Notes: generated by a model not told the origin, from the letters alone. Shown: positions 1-11,134, counted from the first letter of the stretch. The stretch is DNA of 64,000 bases from Medakamo hakoo (GCA_026636295.1 CP089451.1:868001-932000); one strand, 5' to 3'. Numbers and translations are program-made.

Positions 1-585
1 TTGCAAGGCCGCGGGCGCGGCCGCCAGCTCTGGCTCTCCGCCCCACGTGCCTTCCAGGCTCATGGCGTCGATGTACGCGGGGAAGGGGCACTCCAAGAAC
101 GGCTCGACGTCCGCCCGCGCGCGGACCAGGGCCGCGCACACCCTGCGCCGGACTTCAAAGCCCTCAGCCAGGAGGCCGGCCTTGGAGAGCAGGGCGCCCT
201 GGTTGGACAGGGCGTGGTCGCCCTGGGCCAGCGCCCGGAACAGGCAGGAGCCGTCGCCCGGGATGGGGACGAGCTTGAAGGACGGAGGAGGGGAGGGCGG
301 CGGCGGCGGCGGCTTGGTGGCACGGCGCGCCGTGGACAGCGCCGCGCCGTCGTCGCCGGGCGGCAGCGGGCCGGCGACGGAGGCGCGGACGGTCACACTG
401 CTTCGCCGGCGCGCTGCGCCGGCTCGTGCCCACCCTCCGGACTGTGCGCATGGGGGTGGGACGGCCTGGTGGGCCCGTGGGCGCGCCACTAGCGCATGCG
501 GTCGGCTAGCCAGCGCCGCGTGCGCACGCGCAGTTGATGCGAGGGCGGACCGGCCGGCGCGGGTCAGGTGCGAGGCGCGGAGCAT
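1..585 (-). CDS. OTU-domain cysteine protease with targeting leader, 3' end cut by window
   Basis: Predicted deubiquitinating cysteine protease of the OTU superfamily. An open frame runs from the ATG at 585-583 to the left edge without a stop, giving about 195 residues. Residues 110-114 read GDGSC, the OTU catalytic Asp-Gly-x-Cys signature (Cys about 114), followed by LFRAL. Residues about 180-187 read TWGGEPEL, the conserved block seen in plant OTU4-type proteins. The catalytic His lies beyond the edge. Residues 1-100 are rich in Ala, Arg and Ser with almost no acidic residues, as in plastid or mitochondrial leaders, and are followed by a run of prolines. The start is the only in-frame ATG upstream of the OTU core. 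It faces the bZIP gene across a 298-base divergent promoter. The family call is strong; the organellar location is inferred. Confidence 0.8.
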   Translation of the reverse strand, partial: MLRASHLTRAGRSALASTARAHAALASRPHALVARPRAHQAVPPPCAQSGGWARAGAARRRSSVTVRASVAGPLPPGDDGAALSTARRATKPPPPPPSPPPSFKLVPIPGDGSCLFRALAQGDHALSNQGALLSKAGLLAEGFEVRRRVCAALVRARADVEPFLECPFPAYIDAMSLEGTWGGEPELAAAPAALQ

Positions 586-883
586 GGTGCGTGGATGTGG
601 GGGGCCTGGCTCGAGGGACAGCGACCGCCCCCAGGCCTCTGCCGTGAGACGGTCCACGCCCGACGAAAAACAAAAAAAAGAGTGGACGCGGGCGCCCACT
701 CCTTTTTGCACGAGTCCAGTGGCACCCACTCCCCGGGAGTGGGTGCCACCCCTGGGGGCCGCCCCCATCCCCTCTTCACTCGCAAAAAAAACGGCGGACC
801 GTGGGTGGTCGCGCCCCTTCCCGATTCCCGCCCAGCCACCTTCCCACTGCCGGCTGTTCCCCTCTACCCACCCAGCAAGGCGC
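586..883. promoter_or_regulatory. Divergent promoter between OTU and bZIP genes
   Basis: These 298 bases lie between two genes read away from each other, so they should hold both promoters and 5' UTRs. They contain A-tracts near 665-678 and 783-790, repeated CCACTC/GAGTGG motifs, and a perfect palindrome at 719-749. I see no clear TATA box. Confidence 0.5.
719..749. repeat. 31-base perfect inverted repeat (15-base arms, 1-base centre)
   Basis: The arms are GTGGCACCCACTCCC and its exact reverse complement around a single C at 734. It sits in the shared promoter of the OTU and bZIP genes. It could be a dimeric factor site or a hairpin in the 5' UTR of either gene. Confidence 0.85.
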
Positions 884-3191
884 ATGCGTCAGACGTCGCC
901 ACCCATGGAGCTGGAGTCGGCGGCCGCGTTTATGGCCGCGGACCCACCGCCGCTCGTGCCCGCCGTCGACGAGTGGGCGGACCCTGGCCTGAACTTGGCT
1001 CGCTCCGCCACCATTGGTGAGTTGGTGGAGGGTGTCATCCAGCGCGCGGACACAGAGGATGGTTGGCCGATGCCTTGGCCTGTGCTGGGCGGCGGAAGTT
1101 TTCTTTTCCTGCTCGCTTGTGGAAGAGGAATGCGGTCGCTGCCCAGCCGCCACCGCACGCCAGCCAGCGCGCCCGGGACCGAAACTCCGGGAACGAGGCT
1201 GCTTGCATGTGAAGGTCCGAGCCCTCAAGCACCGGCCTGGATGGACGGCGTCGTACCGCGCCGGCGGCCGTTGATCGTTGCTCTTGTACTTCGCAGGCAA
1301 AAGCCGCGCGCGAGCCGACCCCAACGCTTGGCTGGTAGCGTGGACACGCGCCCGTCGGTCAGGGGCCGCGTGCACCCCCCTCCTCCGTCCACGCCCTGCC
1401 CCGTGTGCGGCCGTCGCCCTGCCGGCCACGGTCGGCCTTCCAAACGCCTCGCCCTCTCTCACACCAGCCCATCCCAACAATAACCCTCCGAAACCAGGCT
1501 GGTCGTCCGCCCTCGCCACCGCGCAGGGGCTGGCCGCCGCAAACGCGGGCGGCGAGCTCGCGGCCGTGCCGCTCCCGCCGCCCGCCACGGGCGCGCCCGC
1601 GGTGCCGGCGCCGCCGGTCGACTGGCGCGGCCTGCTGGCGTCCGGCAAGCTGGAAACGGCCGGGCCTGGGTCCGCCAAGCGCCAGCGGCCCGCGGCGGGG
1701 GACGCCGTCGTCCCCTCCCCCCTCCCACCACTGGGCGACGACCCTGCCGCGGACGCGGCCGCGGCCGCGGAACGCGCGCGCGTCATCCAGGAAAAGAACC
1801 GGACCAACCAGCGGCGCCACCGCGAGCGCCAGAGGTGCAAGCTGGCCGCGGCGGAAGCGGCGGCGTCGAAGCTGGAGGCCGACCTGGCGGCCGCCCGGGC
1901 CGAGGTCAACCGCCTGGGCGCGCGCCTCCTGGCGGCGGAAGCGGCCGCGCGGCTCGCGGCCACGACCGGCACCGCGCCGATCATCGTCCCGCCCGTCGGC
2001 GGCTGCGCCCAGACGTCTGGTGGGTCCAACGGCGGCGACGAAGGCGGTGCGCTGCCCGCGGATGGCGGCGGCCAGGCGGCATATCGCCTGGCGTACGAGA
2101 CGGTCGCTGCCACGGCCGCCGCGGCCGCGACCGCTGGCGGGGCAGGCGCGGCCGGCGGGGGAGGCGCCGCCACCGTCGCCACGGCCGCCGCCCCCCACCC
2201 GGCCGCCCGCGCCCTGGACGCCCTGTTCACCGCCTCGGCCCGCCTGCGCGCCGCGCTGCGCGGCTGTTCCTACGAAGTCGCGCGCGGCCAGGTGGAGGAG
2301 ATGCACCTGTCGGAGCTGTTGCGCGACCGCCAGCTGCTGTCCGCGCGCGTCGCGGCGCTGGTGCGGGACCCGTCCCACGCCGACCCGTCCACGCCCGCGG
2401 GGGCGGAGCTGGCCACCCTCCTGGAACTGCGCCACGCGACCGTGCGCGCGTTCTTTGCGTCCACGCCCAAACCCATGCACATGATGTTTGCCGCGTTTGA
2501 GCGCAGCGCCGCGTCCACGACCGGCGGCGGCGGCGGCGGGGGCGGCGGCCCTGACGCCGGCGGCTCGTCGGGCGCCGCGTCCGCCTTTGCCAAATGGTTT
2601 CACGCCCTGCGCGCCATGGACCTGGCCCCACACCAGGCGGACGCCCTGGTGGCCGCGCGGACGCGGTATGTTGAGGCGATCCGGTCGCTCCGTGAAGAGC
2701 GCATGGCCATCAAGAAAGCGTTGATCGGCGCGGAGCCGTCGCAGGACACGTGGGGCGCGCGCTCCACGACGGCGCTGACGTCCCAGGTCGGCCTGGAAGC
2801 GCTGGCGTCCATCCTGGAGCGCGAGGAACGGGCGGCCGCCGACTTGGAACTGGTCGCGCAGCGCGTGCTGACGCCCGCCCAGTTCGCGGTCGCCTACGTG
2901 TGCGGCGCGCCCTCCCTGCCGGACTGGCTGGCCATCGGCAACCTGCTGTTCCACGACCCGTCCCGCGCCGCGGCGTCCGGCGCGACGGCGGCGAGTGGCG
3001 GTGGTGGTATTGGTGGTGACGACGCGCGCGTCGACGTCGGGCAACCTGCCCCGCCCGCGTCGGGCGGTCCCCGCACGTCCGCGTGCGGAGCGGTGGCCGG
3101 CGGTGCCGACGCGGCCGCCACCACCACCAAAGCTGGCGCCGCGTCCCGGCGGTCTCGCGGTTCGCGCGGCGCGCGGGCGGCCGACAGCTGA
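884..3191 (+). CDS. bZIP-like transcription factor with alanine-rich C-terminal region
   Basis: Predicted nuclear DNA-binding regulator. Exon 1 is 884-1016 (donor GTGAGT); exon 2 starts at 1468 after a pyrimidine-rich acceptor (an in-frame alternative is 1498) and ends at the TGA at 3191, giving about 618 residues. Near residue 150 lies a basic stretch, EKNRTNQRRHRERQR, then hydrophobic positions every seven residues (L, A, L, V, L), the pattern of a bZIP with a short zipper. The basic region departs from the usual N-x2-(S/A/Q)2 by having Asn at one position. The last third holds helices such as FHALRAMDLAPHQ and LTPAQFAVAYVCG, like the regions that follow the zipper in algal and plant TGA-type bZIP proteins; I cannot confirm a DOG1 domain. 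Poly-Gly and poly-Ala runs separate the parts. Confidence 0.7.
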
Positions 3192-3788
3192 GCAGAGGCG
3201 CAGGTGTTGATTCGCGCCTGGAATTTTTTCACCCCACCCCTCCCCCATCCGGCGTCCCCACCACGCCACTAGTCCTTCCTTTCTTATCAATTTTTGTCCT
3301 GACATTTGAAGGCGCGGACACAGAAAACAGTGGATGGTGAGGCGGCGTGCTCGTCTCTCCGTCCTCCTTTTTTTTGCTTCCATCATCCATTTCCATTATC
3401 CTCCATTATATTTTCGACCCCGAATTCCTACTTTCAAAAAATTTGAGGGCCTATTCCGCCGAAGTATTTGAAGAGTGACACCCCTCGCCTGGCGTGGTGC
3501 GCATGTGTGTGTGTTTGTTTTTTATTTTGGAAGGGCTGTTAGTTGTAAAGGGTTGACGGTTTGACTGTTTGTTTTCGAGACGGGCGAGGTTGGTTTTTTT
3601 CCATCCATTTTTTTGTTTGCATGCTCCAGGCCGCCGCGCGCACACACACACACACTCCCCCATTCTCGTACACTGGTATAGCCCTCTCTCACTCACTGCG
3701 CGCGCACTCTAACCCACAATCGAAACGAAACCAAAACTCGCTCGCCAAAAAGGGAAAACCGTTCCGACCATGCCCTCCCCCCTCCCGC
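3192..3788. other. Intergenic region between convergent genes
   Basis: The 597 bases between the bZIP stop and the ClpB stop hold no coding frame I can support. The stretch is clearly more AT-rich than the genes, with T-runs (3367-3375, 3594-3601, 3609-3615), a CA repeat near 3643-3655 and a TTGTAAAGG at about 3543. It is probably the two 3' UTRs. Confidence 0.6.
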
Positions 3789-5856
3789 TCAAGCCGTCAC
3801 CGCGGCCGGCGTGCCCTTGCCGCCCCCGCTCGCCGACGCGCCTTCGCCCGGCTGGCGCGTGAAGACCAGGCCCGTCGCGTCCTTGCCGCCGGGCGCCGTC
3901 ACGACGACCGTGTCGTCTTCCTCAAAGTCGCCGCGCAGCAGGCCTTTCGCCAAGCCCGTCTCCAGCTCGCGCTGGACGGCGCGCTTGACGGGGCGCGCGC
4001 CGTAGACGGGGTCGTACCCGACGGCGGCCAGGTAGTCGACCGCATCGTCCTTCAGGTCCAGCTTGATTTTCTTGGACGCCAGGCGGGACGCCACGCGCGC
4101 GGCCTGCAGGCGCACGATGCCCGAGATTTGGGCCCGGTCCAGGCCCGTGAAGATGACCATTTCGTCCAGGCGGTTGAGGAACTCGGGCCGGAACTTGCCG
4201 CGCAGGGCGCCGACGACCGTCGCCTTGATGGCTTCGGGCGCTTCGCCCGACTCCATGCCGTCCAGGATGGCTTGCGAGCCGACGTTGGACGTCATGATGA
4301 TGAGCGTGTTTTTGAAGTTGACGGTGCGGCCCTGGGAGTCGGTCACCCGGCCGTCGTCCAGGATTTGGAGCAGGATGTTGAACACGTCCGGGTGCGCCTT
4401 CTCCACCTCGTCAAACAGCAGGACGGAGTACGGGCGGCGCCGCACGGCTTCGGACAGTTGGCCGCCCTCGTCGTAACCCACGTAGCCCGGCGGCGCGCCG
4501 ATCAGGCGGGAGACGGAGTGCTTCTCCATGTATTCCGACATGTCCAGGCGGACCATCGCGTCTTCCGTGTTGAAGAGCTGGGCGGCGAGCGCTTTGGCGA
4601 GCTCCGTCTTGCCGACGCCGGTCGGGCCCAAAAACATGAAGGACGCGATGGGCCGGTTGGGGTCGGACAGCCCGGCCCGCGACCGCTGGATGGCGTCCGC
4701 CACGACGTCGACGGCCTCGTCCTGGCCGATGACGCGCTGGTGCAGCTCGTCGGCCAGGGAGAGGAGGCGCGCCCGCTCGCTCGCGACGAGCTTCGTGACG
4801 GGGATGCCCGTCCACTTGGCGACGACCTCCGCCACGTCCTGCTCCGTCACCATTTCGTGGACCAGGCGCGTGCCCTTGCCCTTGCCGCCCGCCGCCGCTT
4901 CGGCGGCCGCGGCCGCTTCCAGCTCAGCCTCCGCGTCGGCCAGCTGGCGTTGGAGGTCGAGCAGGGTGCCGTACTTCAGTTCGGCCGCGCGGTTCAGGTC
5001 GTAGTCCCGCTCCGCCGCCGCGATTTCCACGTTGACGCGGTCGACTTCGGCCCGGATCTTGGTCAGGCGGTCCATGCCCGCCCGCTCCGCCGCCCACTGC
5101 GCGCCCAGGTCCGCCTGCACTTTCTTGACGGACGCCAGCTGCGTCTCCAGCGCGGCCAGGCGCGACGCGGCCGCCTTGTCGGCCGGCGCGGCTTTTTGCA
5201 GGGACAGGCGCTCCATCTCCAGTTGGAGCACCTTGCGGTCGGCCTCGTCCAGGGCTACCGGCTTGGACGTGATCTCCATCTTCAGTTTGGCGGCGGCTTC
5301 ATCCACCAGGTCGATGGCCTTGTCCGGCAGGAAGCGGTCGGCGATGTAGCGGTCGGCCAGCACGGCCGCGTCGACGAGCGCGGAGTCGGAGATGCGGACG
5401 CCGTGGTGCAGCTCGTACCGTTCGCGCAGGCCGCGCAGGATGGAGATGGTGTCCTCCACCGACGGCGCGTCGACCAGCACCTGCTGGAACCGGCGCTCCA
5501 GGGCCGGGTCCTTCTCGATGTACTTGCGGTACTCGTCCAGCGTCGTCGCGCCGATGCACCGCAGCTCGCCCCGCCCCAGCATGGGCTTGAGCAGGTTGCC
5601 GGCGTCCATGGCGCCCGACGTCGCGCCGGCGCCCACCACGGTGTGGATCTCGTCGATGAACAGCACGATCTTGCCATTGGATGACGTCACCTCTTTGATG
5701 ACGGCTTTCAGCCGGTCCTCAAACTCGCCCCGGTACTTGGCGCCCGCGACGAGCGCGCCCAGGTCGAGGGCCATGAGCGTCCGGCCCTGCAGGGCGGCCG
5801 GCACGTCGCCGTCGACGATGCGCTGGGCCAGGCCCTCCGCCACGGCCGTCTTGCCC

Positions 5857-5894
<38 letters not shown>

Positions 5895-7212
5895 GCGGCG
5901 GGACAGGATCTGGATGCACCGCCGGATCTCGTCGTCCCGGCCGATGACCGGGTCGAGCTTGCCCTCCCGCGCGGCCGCCGTCAGGTCGCGCGCGTACTTG
6001 GCCAGGGCCTCGTACTTGCCCTCCGGGTCCTGGTCCGTCACCCGGTTGGAGCCGCGGACCTGCTTGACGGCCGCCTCCAGCGCCTTGGCGTCCAGGCCTT
6101 CGGCTTTGAGCAGGGCGGCGCACGCGCGCGTGTCCGCCGCCAGGGCGAGCAGCAGGTGTTCGACCGACACGAACGAGTCGCCCATCGCCGCCTTCAGGTC
6201 TTCCGCCTTGGTGACGGCCGCCTCCAGGTTGCGGCCCAGGACCTGGCCGGAATCGCCCGACACCTTGGGCTGCTTGCGCAGGTAGGCTTCCGTCCGGTCC
6301 AGCAGGGACGTCGGGTTGCCGCCCGCGACCGAGACGGCGCGGCGGGCCAGGCCGTTGGGCTGTTCCAGCAGCGCTTTCAACAGGTGCTCCGTCTCCACGA
6401 TCTGGTGGGACGCCGCCTTGGCCGCTTCTGGGGCGGCCACGATGGCGGACCAGGCCTTTTCAGTGAAGTCGTCTTGGGAGATGCGCTTGCCGCCGCCGCC
6501 GCCCGTGGAGGCGTACGTCGAGACGGGGCGGCGTGGGTGGGGGGTGGGCCTGCGTGTGTGTGCGTGGGTTGGGATGGGGTCATCGGAGGAAAAGGCATGA
6601 GCGCTCGGGCGAAAAGAAAAAATCAGGGGTGGGCGCCGCCTCTCCTCCCCTCTCTCCAACTCACCGCACGCCAGACCGGCGGAGGAGCGCGCCCACCGCC
6701 GGGCCGGCCAGGCCGGAGGCACCGGCGGCCGGGCGCAGCAGCGAGGCAGCCGTGGGGCCCGCGGCACGCCCGGCCAGCGCGGACGTCGCGACGGGCCTGA
6801 CCGCCGGCGCCGGCGCCAGCGGGTAAGAGTTCAGCGCAGCGCGCGCGCGCGCCAAAGTGGACGCGCCAGCCCGGCGAGCCAGTCGACCTGCGAAGGGGTG
6901 TGGGTTGGAGGGCAGGGTGGCTGTGAGCGGGGCGTCGAAAGCAATGGGACGTGCCGGAAGGGGCCGGGCCTGTGCACCCGTCGGCGCATGCCCGGAAGGT
7001 GCCGGTTCATCGGGCAGCCACTCCGCTCCTCGCCGACAACGGCCGTGCCACAGGGACGTGCGCGTCCTCGCGGGCGGTGCGTGTGGGCGGGGAGGGGAGG
7101 CGGCTGGGCCGTGCTGTCCTGCCGCGGGCCTGGGTGATGGCACACGCCTAGCCAATGCGTCTCGCCCCGTCTCCGCTCTCTCTCCCCCTCTCAACCCACC
7201 TGCAGCCTGCAT
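3789..7212 (-). CDS. CLPB: ClpB/Hsp100 disaggregase, organellar (plastid ClpB3-like)
   Basis: Hexameric AAA+ chaperone that threads aggregated proteins together with Hsp70. Model: exon 1 7212-7200 (13 bases), exon 2 6887-6665, exon 3 6549-3789, 998 residues; both joins keep frame. The leader begins [20 protein letters not shown], a typical organellar presequence; an upstream in-frame ATG at 7248 is possible. After the leader come the Clp N domain (from about residue 98), NBD1 with GEPGVGKT and the Walker B LFIDEIH, the coiled-coil M domain (about 500-620) that separates ClpB from ClpC, and NBD2 with [21 protein letters not shown] and the ClpB C-terminal domain. From memory, wording such as [19 protein letters not shown] matches plant plastid ClpB3; a mitochondrial ClpB4 role is not excluded. 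All ATPase motifs look intact. Confidence 0.93.
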
Positions 7213-7534
7213 CTGTGTCGCGTCGGGCGCAGGGGTGGCGCTGGGCATCTCAGATTGTCGTGTGTGTGGTTTGTGTGCGGGTTGGGTGTTCGCACGTGTG
7301 TGTTGTTGTGTGTGTGTGTTGTGTCCTCTCCGTCTCAGAGGCGGAGAGAAAAAATTGGAGTGTGAGGCACATAAAAAAAAAACGGCAAGGAGCCGCAAAG
7401 ACACGCGCCGCAGCACACACACAACACACACATCACCCATCTCTTTCGTGTGTCCGACACACACGGCCCAATCCGGTGGCATCCATACGTCACTGCAGGG
7501 CGTCGACAAAAGTCAGAGTCGCTCCCACCGCTCC
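7213..7534. promoter_or_regulatory. Divergent promoter between ClpB and threonine deaminase
   Basis: These 322 bases between two diverging start codons include a TG-rich tract (7257-7325), a run of ten A at 7371-7382, and a CA-rich tract at 7412-7430. The TG and CA tracts on opposite sides could pair or form Z-DNA. No coding frame is supported. Confidence 0.5.
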
Positions 7535-9755
7535 ATGTGGCCGGCCCACCTCCACTCTGCGGCCGGCCAGAGGCCGGCCGCCGCGGCAAAACCGCCGCCC
7601 CGCCCGCGCCTGGCGCCCACGCCCAGCCCGTGCTCCACCAGCGGCAGGAGGGCTGGGATGGTGCGCCATCGCCCCACCGCCGCACCGACCGACGCGGCCG
7701 CCCCCGCCGCGCCCAAACACCAACACAAGCACTCGACGCCGGCCGCCGCCGATGCGTGGGGCTTGGCCGAACTGGTCACCGCGCCGGAGGATCTCGTCCT
7801 CGAACCGGGCGAGCCGGGGCCCATGGCGCCGAGGGATGGGCCCACTCACCCGGCGGACGTGTATAGATGCGCGGCGTGCGAGCGGCCGGAATGCCAGGTG
7901 AGTTGAAAGGGCGAGCGCATGGGGGAGCGCGCTCACAGCCCAGCCCAGGCCCCGACCCGACCGACCGACCACACCCTCACACCCTCCCCCCTCACCACCA
8001 CACCACTCTCCGCCCATCCAGACGGCCGCCGGCTGCGTGAAATCGACGTGGCGGGCCAACCCCCTGGACTATGTCCGCAAAGTGCTCACGGCGCGCGTGT
8101 ACGACGTCGCGGTCGAGAGCCCGCTGGAGCTGGCGCCCCGCCTGTCGGAGCGGCTGGGCGCGGCCCTGTACCTGAAGCGCGAGGACGCGCAGCCCGTCTT
8201 TTCGTTCAAGCTGCGCGGCGCGTTCAACAAGATGGCCCGCCTGGACCCGGCCCAGCGGGCGCGCGGCGTCATCTGCTCGTCCGCGGGCAACCACGCCCAG
8301 GGCGTGGCCCTGGCCGCCAAGGTCCTGGGCTGCGCCGCCACGATCTGCATGCCGACGTCGACGCCCGCCATCAAACTCGCGGCCGTGCGGCGGCTGGGCG
8401 GCACGGTCGACCTGGCGGGCGAGTCGTACTCGGAGACGCAGGCGCACGCCATCGCCCGCGCGGCGGCGGAGGGCTTGGCCTTTGTCCCGCCGTACGACGA
8501 CCCGTACACCATTGCGGGCCAGGGCACCATCGGCGCGGAGATTTTGAGGCAGCTGCCCGCGAGCCAGGGCGGCGGCGCGTGGGCGTCGTCCATGGACGGC
8601 AGCGAGGATGAGGCGGGCGGGGGCGGTGGCCACGGGTCCGGCTTGGACGCCGTCTTCATCGCCATTGGCGGCGGCGGCCTGGCCGCGGGCGTGGCGGCCT
8701 ACATCAAGGCCCTGCGCCCGGAAGTCGCGGTGTACGGCGTCGAACCGGCGGGCGCCAACGCGATGGCCCAATCCCTGGCGGCCGGGCGGCGCGTGACGCT
8801 GAGCCGGGTGGACGGCTTCGCCGACGGCGTCGCCGTCAAGACGGTCGGCGCCGAGACCTTCCGCCTGTGCCGTGCGCACCTGGACGGCGTGCTCACCGTC
8901 AGCAACGCCGCCATCTCGGCGGCCATCAAGGACGTGTTCAACGACACCCGGTCGATCCTGGAGCCCGCGGGCGCGGTCGCGGTCGCCGGCGCGGCGGCCT
9001 GGCTGAAGAAAGAGGCCGCCCGGCGGGAAGCCGCGGGCGAGCCTTCTTTTGCCGCCCGCCGCCCGACCGTCGTCGCCATCGCGTCAGGCGCCAACATGAA
9101 CTTCGACACGCTGCGCCGCGTCTCCGAACTCGCCGACGCGGGCGGCTTGGAGGAAGCGACGCTCGCGACGACCATCCCCGAGCGGCCCGGCGCGTTCTCC
9201 GCGTTCATCCGCACGGCGTTGGAGGGCAGCGACAGCGGCGCCGTCGTCGACACCAACGACACCGCGCCCGCACCGCCGTCCCCGCTGGCCATCACCGAGT
9301 TGAAGTACCGGACGGGCGGCGGGTCTGACGCGCACGTCCTGTGGGGCGCGGGCGTGCGGTCGGCGGCCGAGCTGGAGGGCGTCATCGCGCGGCTGGGCGC
9401 CGCCGGCTTTGCGACCGTGGACCTGTCCGGGTCGGACGCGGCCCAAGTGCATTTGCGGCACCTCGTGGGCGGCCGCGGCGGCGTGCCCCTGCCGGATGAG
9501 GCGATTTACCAGGTGACGTTCCCGGAGCGGCCGGGCGCGCTGCGGGCCTTCCTCGCGGCCGTCTCCCCCCGCTGGAACGTCACCCTGTTCCACTACCGGG
9601 CCGCGGGCACGCGCGACGCGGCGGTGTTGCTGGGCATGCAGGTGCCGGCGGCCGATGCGGACGCGTTTGCGGCGGCGACGGCGAGCCTGGGCGCCGACTT
9701 TGCGTTCGAGGCGTTGGACGCAGACGCGCGGAGAGTGTTTGCGATGTTTTTGTGA
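7535..9755 (+). CDS. Threonine ammonia-lyase (biosynthetic threonine deaminase)
   Basis: PLP enzyme that turns L-threonine into 2-oxobutanoate, the first step to isoleucine; in plants it is plastidial. Exon 1 is 7535-7897, the intron 7898-8021, exon 2 8022-9755; 698 residues. The first ATG gives a leader rich in Ala, Pro and Arg that fits a plastid transit peptide. The catalytic fold is clear: SFKLRGAF with the PLP-binding Lys at about 184, SSAGNHAQG, and the glycine-rich phosphate-binding loop GGGGLAAG. Two ACT-like regulatory domains follow, each starting around a (F/I)PERPGA motif (near 9176 and 9520), as in isoleucine-inhibited enzymes. The catabolic form lacks these domains, so the biosynthetic call is firm. 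A low-complexity insert of Gly and Asp splits the catalytic domain near 8600-8640. Confidence 0.93.
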
Positions 9756-9972
9756 AACCATCCAGTTTTTGTTTTGTTTCTATTTCCACACGTGATTCGC
9801 TCCCTCTCTACAAATGCTCTCTCCGGCGGTGACCGGCGGGGGGCGGTGGGCTTGCAGGCCGGAAGACTGCCCGCCAAAAACAGCGCGTTTTGTTCGGCCG
9901 GCCAGGCAGGGCCCCCCACCCCCAACCAACCTCACAGCACGCGCCGTGGCCCGTCCCCACCTCACCCCGCCC

Positions 9973-10839
9973 TCACCCCCGCCCAAACAAGCGCGGCACC
10001 AAGGCCGGCGTGCGCCGCACGTACTCGGCCCACGCCGGATCACTCCCATACGACCGCTCGTGCGCCTTTTCCAGGGGCGGAATGCCGGACACGCGCGTGA
10101 TCAGCGCGGCCGAAAAGGCGGGGCTGGCCACCGCCCAGGGCGCGGCCGCGAGCACGGCTGGGCCCGCCGCGAAGGTTGCAGCCGACCAGAACGCGATTTC
10201 AGCGGCGTAGTTTGGGTACCTCACGACGCTGTACAGGCCCGTGCTGCAGAACTTGCCCTTGTTCGCCGGGTCGGCCCGCCACGCGGCCTTTTCCGCGTCA
10301 GCTTTCGCCTCAACAAACAGCGCGCCCGCCGCGGCGGCGAGGGCGAGCGCGCAGCCGGGCGTCACGCGTGCTGCTGCGCCGCCCTTGCCCACAACAGCGG
10401 CCGCGGCCGTGACGGGCAGCATGCACACCCAGGCCCACGCGCCCTGGGCCGCCCAGAACGACGCGAGCTTGAGGGGGTAGGCCGCCGGACCCGTCAGCCA
10501 CGGCTCGCTGCTGTCGGCCGGGAAGAATTGGGACAGGCGGTCGTCCTTGCCCAAGCGGACGACGCGGCCGAAGAGGTACGCACTGAGCCGGACTCCCCAC
10601 GCCGTCGTGAGGAGGGTGAGCGCCAGGGACCGGCCCGGCGCGCCCCGGCCGAGGATGGGCAGCCCCGCCGCGCGCGCGGCCGCCGAGTGCGTCGCCCAGG
10701 CGGACGCGATGAACGCGCTCGTCCCGCACAGGTCTGTGACTTTGTGGGATTGCGTGGCGGCGGTGACGAGGAAGCCCGCGCCGTTGACGGCCGCGATGAC
10801 GGACGCGGACAGGGTGAGGGCGGAGCGGAAGGGGCCCAT
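9973..10839 (-). CDS. DUF1295 / steroid 5-alpha-reductase-like membrane protein
   Basis: An integral membrane protein of 288 residues with about six or seven hydrophobic segments. The C-terminal half holds FCSTGLYSVVRYPNYAAEI, the hallmark of the DUF1295 group within the steroid-reductase/isoprenylcysteine-methyltransferase superfamily, and it ends with the usual conserved tail (LEKAHERSYG, then WAEYVRRTPALVP). Members are thought to be NADPH-dependent reductases of lipid substrates, but the substrate here is unknown. The ATG at 10839 is chosen because the protein then starts directly before the first membrane segment. An in-frame ATG at 11049 would add 71 residues without a clear signal. It is a single exon, divergent from the F-box/LRR gene. 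Confidence 0.82.
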   Translation of the reverse strand: MGPFRSALTLSASVIAAVNGAGFLVTAATQSHKVTDLCGTSAFIASAWATHSAAARAAGLPILGRGAPGRSLALTLLTTAWGVRLSAYLFGRVVRLGKDDRLSQFFPADSSEPWLTGPAAYPLKLASFWAAQGAWAWVCMLPVTAAAAVVGKGGAAARVTPGCALALAAAAGALFVEAKADAEKAAWRADPANKGKFCSTGLYSVVRYPNYAAEIAFWSAATFAAGPAVLAAAPWAVASPAFSAALITRVSGIPPLEKAHERSYGSDPAWAEYVRRTPALVPRLFGRG

Positions 10840-11134
10840 GGTGGGGGTGGGTGGAGAGGTTGCAACTGCGGCGAGAGAGATGCGTGCGGGCGGAGGGCGT
10901 TGCCGGCGACGCAAAGCCTTTCCGTTGCTTGGGGTGTGGGAGGTGTGGGACGCAATGCACAACCCGGCTAGGAAGACGGAGCCTTGTGGAGACGGGCGGC
11001 GTGTGCGTGCACGGGCGCGGACGACGGAATGATGGGTGTGTGAAATCATTTAGCCATTCACTTTGCTGTTTCGTTGTCTCTCTCGACTCCCGCCACACGC
11101 CCCACGGCACGATGCCTGCTCCCTGACCCTGGCC

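Noticed and set aside
1278-1497. Extension of the bZIP protein upstream from an in-frame ATG at 1278
   Set aside because: This stretch lies in the intron between a good donor at 1017 and the acceptor before 1468, and exon 1 at 884 rejoins the frame exactly.
3561-5684. A 707-residue open frame on the plus strand
   Set aside because: It lies antisense to the ClpB core, has no homology and only exists because GC-rich codons rarely give stops on the other strand.
7257-7430. TG and CA repeats as a CRISPR-like array
   Set aside because: The repeats are simple dinucleotides with no constant repeat-spacer spacing, and the DNA is eukaryotic.
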